NCBI GenBank assembly: GCA_964059195.1
Contig: CAXKWD010000002.1
Location: 167,282,559 to 167,346,558, forward strand
From: Ectobius pallidus
Lineage: Eukaryota; Arthropoda; Insecta; Blattodea; Ectobiidae
Length of the DNA: 64,000 nucleotides
Direction of reading: 5' to 3'
This document shows positions 56,624-64,000 of the stretch, in pieces. Numbering within the stretch: the first letter of the stretch is position 1; each line of letters begins with the position of its first letter. The notes under the pieces were generated by a model that was given only the letters and a program-made list of their open reading frames with translations, did not search any database and was not told where the DNA came from. The position numbers and the translations under genes are program-made.

Positions 56624-59014
56624 TCAATATCGTTCTCGCAGAGAAGATATAAGCAGCTGATGTGATGCATGAAGCAGTCGCAGATGCTCGGATTCAATTA
56701 TCAACTTAGTGAGGTGGTGACCTGGAGGGAGGATAAGCTGATGTCGTGCATCATGTGGTAACTCAGCTTTCTCCAAACGTCCACCCATTCGGAGTAGGCC
56801 ATCCTTGTCCACAAAAGGCACCAAGGAATGGAGAGAACTCTTGGCGTTCACTTGCATCTTGCTCTGAAGATCGGACAGTTCATGAGAATAGGCTGCTTGC
56901 TGAGCTATTCTTATACAACGCAACAAAGCTTGTTGTATTTCTTCAACTGTGAGAGGGCCGTGACGTTTAGCTTGGCATCTACAGTTGTTTATGAAGCGTA
57001 GCATATATGAAGTAACTCTTTGTAAACGTGTCAGCTTGGAAAAGCGTAGCATAAAGTCTTCCGCAGCATGTGTGACTAGGCAGACTGTGTCACGCTGCTC
57101 ACCCATGTCCTGCAGCTCAAGTTGCTGAGGCTGCTTGGGCCATGATTCAATAGGCTGTGAAATCCACACAGGCCCGTTCCACCATAAATCAATGTCTGAG
57201 ATTTGTTCTGTCACCACACCCCTCGAAATCATGTCAGCAGGGTTGTGTTGGGTGGCCACATGCCGCCAAGCTGCCGTCTCTGACATCTCCTGGATTTGAG
57301 ATACGCGATTAGACACAAACGTTTTCCATTCATGGGGATTAGATTTGATCCATGAGAGCACAATCATGGAATCAGACCACAGATAATTTTGTGATGTAAG
57401 CAATTTCAAGTCAGTGACAACTTTATGATACAGTTTCGCAAGTAACAAGGCACCACACAACTCGAGTCGTGGAATTGTTTGCTTCTTCAATGGGGAGACC
57501 TTGGACTTGGAGCAAAGTAGTTTAGTTGTAACAAGACCACTGCTCTCAGTAGACCGTACGTACACACAGGCACCATAGGCTTTCTCCGAGGCATCACAGA
57601 ATCCATGTATCTGTATGTCGGTAATCGTAGCTGCTGTTAAAACATGGCGTGGGATGCGAACATTATGAATTGTGGAAAGAATGTCACAAATGTCCATCCA
57701 CTTTTCCCTTAGGTGAGATGGCAACTCCTCATCCCAACTAAGCTTAGCGAGCCACAGAGATTGCAAGAACATCTTGGCATGGATTACGATAGGACTTATG
57801 ATGCCTAGAGGATCAAAGATAGAGGATGTAACGGCAAGGATATTTCTGTTGGTAAACTTGTAGGCAGGAGGTTCTTGGAGAGAGGAATGTGATTGTATCT
57901 GTAGCAGATCAGTACTTGGGTGCCACAGAAGTCCAAGCGCATGAGCATTTTCACTGTTGTCGAGGGACAAAGGAAGTTGCGTTTCTCTGTGCTCCAGATG
58001 CACCGCTTCCAAGATGGACTCGTTGTTGGAACACCATTTGCGTAGTGGAAATCCTCCACTGTTTAACAAGAGTATGAGTTCACTTTGCAGTCGTAGAGCT
58101 TCCTGCAGATCATCATGACCCGACAGGCAATCGTCCACATAGAAAGAGGTTCGTACTGCGTCTGCAGCACGAGGATATTTAGACTCTTCTTCCCGAGCGA
58201 GCTGATTCAAAGACCGTATGGCTAAGAAAGAGGCTGACTTAGTGCCATAGGTCACGGTGGTCAAGACATAATCTTGTAGTGGCTCACTTTTATCTGGACG
58301 CCATACAATACGTTGGAGATTCTGGTCTTCAGGATGCATTTGTACCCTTCTATACATTTTAGATATATCAGCTGAAAATGCATAGCGGTATTCTGAAGCG
58401 AAGAATAATTGATGACAAATCATCTTGGATTGTAGGACCAAGATCTTACCATGAAGAAGCTCGAAGTATAATGCTCCTCCAATAAGTAAATAAATTTCAG
58501 AAGGGATATTGAATCTAGGATCGGCTAATGGAATGTCCGAGGGAATGTTCCATGAGGATGGGTCAATTCGGACTGCAGGTAGCTTCCCTGTTATGCGAGG
58601 AAGGATTAGGCAATCTAGATTCATCCGATAGTTGTAAGTCATGGATCTCAGATTAATGTTCACACTATGACTGGCATTCGATGAAGTACCATTTATACCT
58701 TTGACAGGCGTATCAGCTGTCATTGTTGGAAGTTGCAGACGCCTCGCTAGATCCGCAGACACGAAACTGGCCTGACTGGCAAAGTCTAGAAGGGCCTTAC
58801 ACTGAATATAGTTACCATGCTTGTCTTGCACTTCGACCCTTGCAGTCGCAAGTAAGACGTGGAGCACTGGCTTTATTTTCACCGAGCAATAACTCGCAGG
58901 CGCCTCAGTCCTGTTATTATTCACTGTATCACTGCCTTCACTGGAGTGAGAAACCGTTCTCATGTGATCATTTTTCTGTGCAACATCTTGCTGTGCACTT
59001 TGCCACAGTTGCAA
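56624..59014 (-). pseudogene. BEL pol: protease, RT, RNase H, start of integrase
   Basis: 796 codons. Protease: ALLDFASQASFVS (residues 74-86) where DSGS/DSGA is usual, so the catalytic box is altered. An in-frame deletion at about residue 195 removes the first part of the RT. RT resumes at YRYAFSADISKMYRRV (motif A, ~210-223), then YVDD (292-295). RNase H region includes FCDASEKAYGACVY and YLWSDSMIVLSWI; NPADMISRG follows. The integrase zinc-binding start (HLRLLHASHQLL) closes the frame. A TGA (56624-56626) at the position of a conserved Trp ends it. Confidence 0.88.
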
Positions 59015-59850
59015 AATGAAGATACGTTACACTGATTCACTCGATGTGTATTAGAAAAGCAGTTGAAACACGAATTCCTGCTTTTCACAACCTTCCATCG
59101 CTGTTCAACACTCAGCTGACGGAACCGTTTACATTTAGACAGGTTATGGCCGCTTTGACACTGAGGGCATAACTGTTCCGTTGTCGACACATATGACTGA
59201 CGACTGTCACTATGCTGATTCCTAGTCTCACGACGTTCACTCCTAGGTTTTGATGGGCTGGACCTGTTGCAGGAATTATTCGACAACACCTCTAGAGAAT
59301 GAGACTTCGCTTCTAGAAACAACACAAGCTCACTTAATGAATTAAAGGTTTGAGAATCGATTCTGGATTCCCATTCATGTTGCACGCTGTCTGGTAGGTG
59401 CTCCAATAACAATTGCAATAGAATTACTTCATGAAGTGGCACTTCTAATTCTAACGCTTCAATAGCATGCAAGTTGTTTTGGAATTGATTCAATAAGCTT
59501 CTCAAGTCTGCAACTGTCTCTTGTCGCGCTACCGGTAGGGACAGAAGATGCTTAATGTGGGCTATAGCAATCAACCGTTTGTTGTTGTATCTTGCACAAA
59601 GCATATCCCAGGCAACTTGGAAGTTATCACTCGTCACTGGCAAATTTTGCAATAACATATGAGCTTCAACCTTTACTGAACCAATTAAGTAATGGAATTT
59701 TTTAATGGGCGATAAACCATTATTGTTTACAATTAAACTTGAGAATGTATCATAAAAATTCTTGAATTTAGTTACATCGCCTGTGAACACTGGAAGCTGA
59801 ATCGTTGGCAATTTTATCACATTGCTTGTCTGCGAAGCACTGGAGTTCAC
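58960..59850 (-). pseudogene. BEL gag, capsid and zinc knuckles
   Basis: Contains LPTIQLPVFTGDVTKFKNFY (typical BEL gag), FHYLIGSVKVEAHMLL, and cysteine clusters CPQCQSGHNLSKC and CFNCFSNTHRVNQC plus a third C-x-C...H...H near the end. It opens at a GTG because the true start is upstream in the shifted segment. Pol follows with a 55-bp overlap in the -1 frame, which may be damage or a programmed shift near a run of five A. Confidence 0.85.
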
Positions 59851-60083
59851 TGTTTGTCCTGTGTCACTGTTGTTTGAATGACACTAACTGAAGTAGGCTC
59901 ATGAGAATGCATTAACTCACTTAACCTTGCTTTTAGATCAATATACAGCATTGATACCTCGTGTGCATATTGTATGTCAGTATCAAGTTCTGTATCAGTT
60001 TCCACCAAAGATTCAATCTGCGTTTGCACAGCTTCAAACTTGTCAATTTCATTCAATAACTTTTCATAATGCGCTTTGATCAC
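59847..60083 (-). pseudogene. BEL gag, N-terminal part
   Basis: 78 codons, acidic and helical (KLLNEIDKFEAVQTQIESLV), like the start of BEL gags. It ends at a TGA; the main gag continues one frame over with no ATG, so a one-base shift divides them. Confidence 0.7.
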
Positions 60084-60455
60084 AAATATACTAACATCTT
60101 CAGATATGTCGTTGAGAAAGTTCTGTGTCAGTGTAAACTTTCTTTTACATATACCCGACGCCTAACCAAAGCCTTCACTTCCTCTTCCATGTTGAGACGA
60201 AACAGCTATTTTATATTAACAGAAGAAAGTGATTAGGCAGTCCACTGCAGTCTTGAAGGCGGTTGGCTTCTCGTTGGAAGGCGGCTGGCATGAATCCGCG
60301 TGTAGAAGCAGCCCAGCTGACGCGAAGCACTGGAGGCGGTTGAAGGTCGGAGTAGCCGAGCGCGACACGAAGACCCGAGAGTGCACGACGTAACACGAGA
60401 GTCCAACACGCGTTGCACAATGTACAATATTCAGAACATTATTGCAAAAATCAAA

Positions 60456-60473
60456 CCCTGCCCGGAGGTACCA
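60456..60473 (-). other. Primer-binding site of the BEL element
   Basis: Two bases inside the 5' LTR the minus strand reads TGGTACCTCCGGGCAGGG, beginning with the TGG that pairs with a tRNA CCA end. The tRNA is not identified. Confidence 0.6.
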
Positions 60474-60475
60474 AA

Positions 60476-61100
60476 TGTTAGGGTAACTAGTAGGTTTTTC
60501 GGAGGACCAGGTTATTTAAACCACTAGGAGAGTTAGGACTGAAGGTCGCTGAAGAAGAGATTTAGATTTGAGGTTTTGCAATAACATATTTTCAGGAAGC
60601 CTGAACTCTGAATAGTGGGAAATTATATAAACACTTAACACAGGAATACGATATGTAGTTAGACACAGTTACTGTTGCTAGGAGCAATATACCACTCCCG
60701 CCAAGTAGATTCTATAAGAGCTAGTACCAAGTTTCTTTGTTACGAATGCACGTGGTGACTAGGCTATTAACACAATGGAGATAATTGTAATTTGCACTGA
60801 AAATACAATATGAGAACCGGAACTTCACACGCGAGCTGCCTAATACTAAAGGAGCGACTTGGTGTGGAAAATAAGATGAGTAATAAAGCCTACAACCTGG
60901 CTATTTTCCTTCACACAGGAGCAATCGTGCCAAGCGTCTAGTGCAGGCAACTGCATCTTCACAACTAACTGGCGTGGGTAAGCCGTAAGCAGGTGCCCAC
61001 ACAGGAAATGACAAACACACGCGGGAAAGAATTGGCGGATTGCGCCAATTACCACAGAGGCAAATTTGAAGCATAAAACTTATAGGCTCTTGAGCTAACA
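60476..61100 (-). repeat. 5' LTR of the BEL element
   Basis: 625 bp; the minus-strand 5' LTR. Differs from its partner mostly by scattered single bases. Confidence 0.93.
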
Positions 61101-61105
61101 CTATG

Positions 61106-61470
61106 TTTGACGGGCCAGGCTGATGGTAAATTGGGATATTGCACAGCATCCTTGGACTTCAGTCTGATGCCCTGTGTTTTAGTGAGGTAAAAGTAACAAT
61201 CTGATGGACGGTCTTTTGGTTCTCTCCACACCATTGGTACTGCAAATCCAATATTACGTGTTTGACCTTTCAATCAACCTGTTAACCTTGTTACACAAGT
61301 CTTGCAACATACTATGTGAGGGGACCATGACTTATCTTGATCTCCTACTTTAATTCCGAAATTTAAGTTCATAAGCTCTTCGCACAAGTTGGGTGAAATT
61401 ACGATTTTGCGATTTAAAAGTTATTTCTTCACACTCATAACAAAAACTGTTGACATTATTTACACACTGC
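61106..61470 (-). pseudogene. Transposon protein, N-terminal part
   Basis: Frames give FCYECEEITFKSQNRNFTQL, GDQDKSWSPHIVCCKTCV, then (after a TGA that replaces a likely Trp) KGQTRNIGFAVPMVWREPKD and CYFYLTKTQGI. This cysteine-rich start with a WREP-type block is shared by a protein family common in arthropod and cnidarian genomes. It is interrupted by the BEL element at 61105 and continues at 54859. Function unknown to me. Confidence 0.65.
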
Positions 61471-61887
61471 ATAGGCATTGTATTGACTTGTTAAATCACA
61501 GTACAATAATAAAAATAAACCAAGTATGTAGAACACAGACACGTTAGTAAAGACGACATAGGGAATGCAGTAACTTCATATGCGGATAAATGCCTCCTTA
61601 TGCACAATCTCATTTGGGTGCGTACTTCTTGCATTTGATATACTGGAATGAACTTGTCTTAACACACTGCTGATACATACATTACACGAAGTGGTACAAT
61701 ATGCATACAGTGACTCACTAGACTGTTGAAATGATTGCTGTTTTTTTGTTATATTTAAAAAATAAATGCTTGTTACTAAAAATCCGTGGGTGATATGCAA
61801 TTTCTGTTTTAGATTTGTCATTAGGGTGCCTCAATACATCGGAAACACCAAAACATTTCCGTGTCACAAAATGTGTGTTTAACAGTG

Positions 61888-62665
61888 CAATTGGCCCAAG
61901 CAGTACTTATGAAAGATTTAAAACATTATTTCTGGAGCGGTACTGGGGAGAAGATAAAAAGACCGAAGTTAGGATTGAGCTTTATAACGGACGTTATAAC
62001 CCCACAGGAAATGTGTCTTTAGTGGACTATTTTGTTTCTATTGTCAGCCGAGCAAGATTGCTCGAGTCCAATTTAAATTAACAATCTACGACACAGCTTA
62101 TTATTAAGCACTTTGAACCGGAAGTTCATAATGTTTTAGCGGTAGCTAATGTGACTTCATTTAGTCGCGCCATTGAATTGCTGTCCAGTTGCGATGCAAG
62201 TGCGAGACGTTGCAGTGAGGAAAATAGATCCACTAGGCCGAGGGATATGAACCAAGGACCAAGGAATAGGACGGATGGAGACAGTAGGAATAACGTTCCT
62301 TACTACCCTCAACGGAATATGGATAGAAACCGGGGTGCAAACCAAGGTAATCGGTTCAGAGGCCAGAGTCGGGGACCGAACGAAAATAATAATAACACAG
62401 GGGAACGACAAGTAAATAACATTGAATTTTCGGACAACATACCCTAAGCTAGGAATAGTACAGGAAGTTTCCGTGGAAGAGGGAGAGGATTTTGCAGAAA
62501 CAGTCTGAATGCAGGTCAACATGACCGTGGAAATGCAGAATCTGTGAATAGCCAGTCAGGCGGGGAAATTTTAAGCCCTCGGGCTATGCCACGAGAGTCG
62601 GAAGACGTGAACATGAATGAGGATACGCAGGTAGTAGGAAGGGTTGACGACCCACCAAACTTCTA
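61888..62665 (+). pseudogene. gag capsid part 2 and RG-rich nucleocapsid
   Basis: Resumes with STYERFKTLFLERYWGED and YFVSIVSRARLLE, the end of the capsid. TAA stops at 62079 and 62445 break it, but the same frame continues. The C-terminus is rich in Arg, Gly and Asn (RNRTDGDSRNN, NRFRGQSRG) and has no CCHC zinc knuckle. It ends at a TAA about 62665. Confidence 0.78.
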
Positions 62666-63010
62666 AATAACTGCGTAAATGTTAGGGTAGCTACCTACAA
62701 GAAAGAGGCTGTAAGGATTAACATATCAGGAGCGGAGATGTTTTGCAATGCCAAATAAATAAACAAATAAATAAAAAATCAGGTGTGGAGATATTATAAG
62801 GGAAATTAATGTGAGATCAGTATACAGAAAACACTTGTAATGAAAATAAATACGAGATGCATGGAGCACGAGGACATGAGATAAATGGCCAAAATAATAA
62901 GGAATCAAATTGGGAACCATATTTTTCAGGCTGCAATTGTTGACTGTGAAGGATTCTACAAACAGTTTATTTTGGGTTGTGATTTATTTATCGGACCTCA
63001 AGTCCAGAGT
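62655..63010 (+). pseudogene. Protease region remnant
   Basis: One frame gives NNCVNVRVATYKKEAVRIN and SGAEMFC, the lead-in of a retropepsin. After an AAATAAAT-rich gap (62752-62790) another gives FYKQFILGCDLFIGPQVQS, which fits the C-terminal ILG-x-DF-type motif. The DTG active site is not visible. Very decayed. Confidence 0.4.
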
Positions 63011-64000
63011 TGATTTTTAAGAGGAATATGTGAGAATAAATCTGTTGAGATGATAAATAAAAGGTTATAGGCTTGTACGCGTGCCGTTCTTGAAAAGGAG
63101 ACGAAGTTAAGAGGGAACTAGGGTTCGATGGTTGGACTTTAAGTGGAGTGGTTACAAGAGCCACGTGTTATTAAAAGACGTCGAAGCGACGGGTTTATTA
63201 AGTAGCTCAGCAGTGAAGTCGTAGAACTCACGATGCTTAGAAGCAGAAAATGAAGGCAGCGTAGCTAAAATGCACGACTGTAAAAATAAATGACGATAAA
63301 ATTCGAGATAACTCATATCACATCAACAGGGGAGCTGGGGCTCCGATGAAAATGTCTCGTCACAGAACGCGATGCACATACAAGCGGTAGATTTGAAAAA
63401 AAAGTTATTTCAGTCACGTGAAAGAAGTGAGCGAAGAAATAAAACATTTATGAAAAGTATGACGAAAACGAAAGAAAGCTGTAAGACGAAATGTTTAAGA
63501 AAAAGCCAATACAATCAAAGCAGCAGGAAGCTTAATTTCAGACCATTGTATAGCTTGAAAACGGAGGAAATAGACACCCAAAATTCAGACGTCGTGTAGT
63601 GCCATAAAAAAATTGCATATAATAAATATCGAAGTAATTAATTAACATAATGCTTTGGGGCGAAGTTATGGATATTTAAGATCGAGAATTTGATGAACAC
63701 AAGCGTTTAATAAATATGTATACTGAGTGGATAACAGACGTATTATGATGAGTTGTCCGACGAGAATTGTATTAAAACAGTTTGAGACAATGAAAAAAAA
63801 ATAATACTACTGGTGAAGTCTGTTTAAAAGGAAAATAGTGATGAAGTTTTAAAAAATAATAAAGTGGAAAGTTCAAAGTGAAGAAATTAGATATATGCAT
63901 TGCGACGAGCCCAGATAATTGTTTCCTAGGTCGATTCTATGTACGGTACGTTAACAAGAATACAATGAAGATGTTTTAAATGAGAGGGATAGTTTTAAAA
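63011..64000 (+). other. Unreadable continuation, no gene seen
   Basis: Expected to hold RT of the gypsy element, but I find no motif. A 75-codon basic frame (63372-63599) is unsupported. Confidence 0.4.

Larger units (their letters stand above)
54865..61100 (-). mobile_element. BEL/Pao LTR retrotransposon, 6.24 kb, TSD CTATG
   Basis: Two direct 625-bp LTRs (54865-55489 and 60476-61100) begin TGTTAGGG and end CTAACA. CTATG flanks both ends (54860-54864, 61101-61105). Minus-strand gag and pol lie between in BEL/Pao order (gag, protease, RT, RNase H, integrase). The LTRs differ at roughly 25 sites by eye (about 4%), so it is older than the element at 18346. It splits the CACTG transposon's gene. 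Confidence 0.93.
53752..61887 (-). mobile_element. DNA transposon, TIR CACTG, TSD CAA; host of a BEL element
   Basis: Left end CACTGGTAAACA and right end (inverted) CACTGTTAAACA, followed on both sides by TTTTGTGACAYGGA. CAA flanks both ends (53749-53751, 61888-61890). Removing it with one CAA restores the gag frame exactly. Minus the BEL insert, it is about 1.9 kb. TIRs starting CACTR with 2-3-bp duplications are typical of the CACTA/EnSpm group, but the encoded protein is not one I can place there. Confidence 0.82.
51211..64000 (+). mobile_element. Decayed Ty3/gypsy element, runs off the window
   Basis: Order: LTR-like segment, Lys-type PBS, leader, gag (broken at 53751/61888), protease remnant, then unreadable sequence to the window end. 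The 3' LTR lies beyond the window, so the LTR start is a guess (TGTTAGGG at 51211). The gag interruption is an 8.1-kb DNA transposon with a CAA duplication. Confidence 0.75.

Noticed and set aside
60211..60427. Two overlapping short minus-strand ORFs in the BEL leader
   Set aside because: They lie between PBS and gag, are GC-rich and have no motifs; likely untranslated leader.
62157..62522. 121-codon minus-strand ORF
   Set aside because: Antisense to the RG-rich gag tail, whose composition keeps the reverse frame open.

Overview
The window looks like a gene-poor stretch of a large, AT-rich arthropod genome, most likely an insect. The evidence is the mix of mobile elements: Jockey-like, R1/I-like and R2-like LINEs, a Penelope-like element, mariners, BEL/Pao and Ty3/gypsy LTR elements, a tRNA-derived SINE and several terminal-inverted-repeat (TIR) DNA transposons. 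I found no complete host gene. The only host-gene hint is a possible terminal exon at 2700-2773, just before a tandem-repeat block. Species cannot be read from the sequence; a polyneopteran such as a cockroach is only a guess.

Layout. 1-4.7 kb: unclassified DNA, a small inverted repeat holding the C-terminus of a Tc1/IS630-like transposase, then a 1.8-kb satellite of ~70-bp monomers. 4.7-10 kb: a three-level nest (old RT fragment, interrupted by a 5'-truncated Jockey-like LINE with TSD TTACCA, interrupted in turn by a Penelope-like element whose frame is fused to the LINE RT). 10.8-11.1 kb: a hairpin MITE. 13-17.7 kb: a 4.7-kb unit with ~0.8-kb inverted ends, interrupted by a 1.84-kb DNA transposon (TSD ATGT) carrying a broken DUF7869-type gene. 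18-29.3 kb: two R1/I-like LINE 3' ends; one is split by a 9.84-kb minus-strand LTR element (TSD GTTC) whose 961-bp LTRs look identical although its 7.9-kb interior has no usable ORF.

29.3-36.2 kb: little apart from a G-rich 13-bp minisatellite and a MITE. 36.2-38.9 kb: a minus-strand LINE split by a 908-bp mariner with ~205-bp TIRs (TSD TA). 41.4-41.7 kb: a tRNA-SINE inserted in a (TA)n tract. 44.4-45.3 kb: a 103-bp-period array of short palindromes beside a TATA/CCAAT/CRE promoter-like block. 46.4-48.9 kb: an R2-like LINE carrying an inserted repeat that also occurs at 41.7 kb. 48.8-50.2 kb: a mariner. 51.2-64 kb: a decayed plus-strand Ty3/gypsy element with a Lys-type PBS. Its gag is interrupted by an 8.1-kb DNA transposon (TIR CACTG, TSD CAA), itself interrupted by a 6.24-kb minus-strand BEL/Pao element (TSD CTATG).

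The elements do not form a pathway. They form a stratigraphy of nested insertions, several dated relative to each other by target-site duplications I could read directly. The best candidates for something new are the coding-dead LTR element with matching LTRs, the two TIR families with unusual proteins, and the transcribable palindrome array next to a promoter. All family assignments come from motif recognition; no database search was run.
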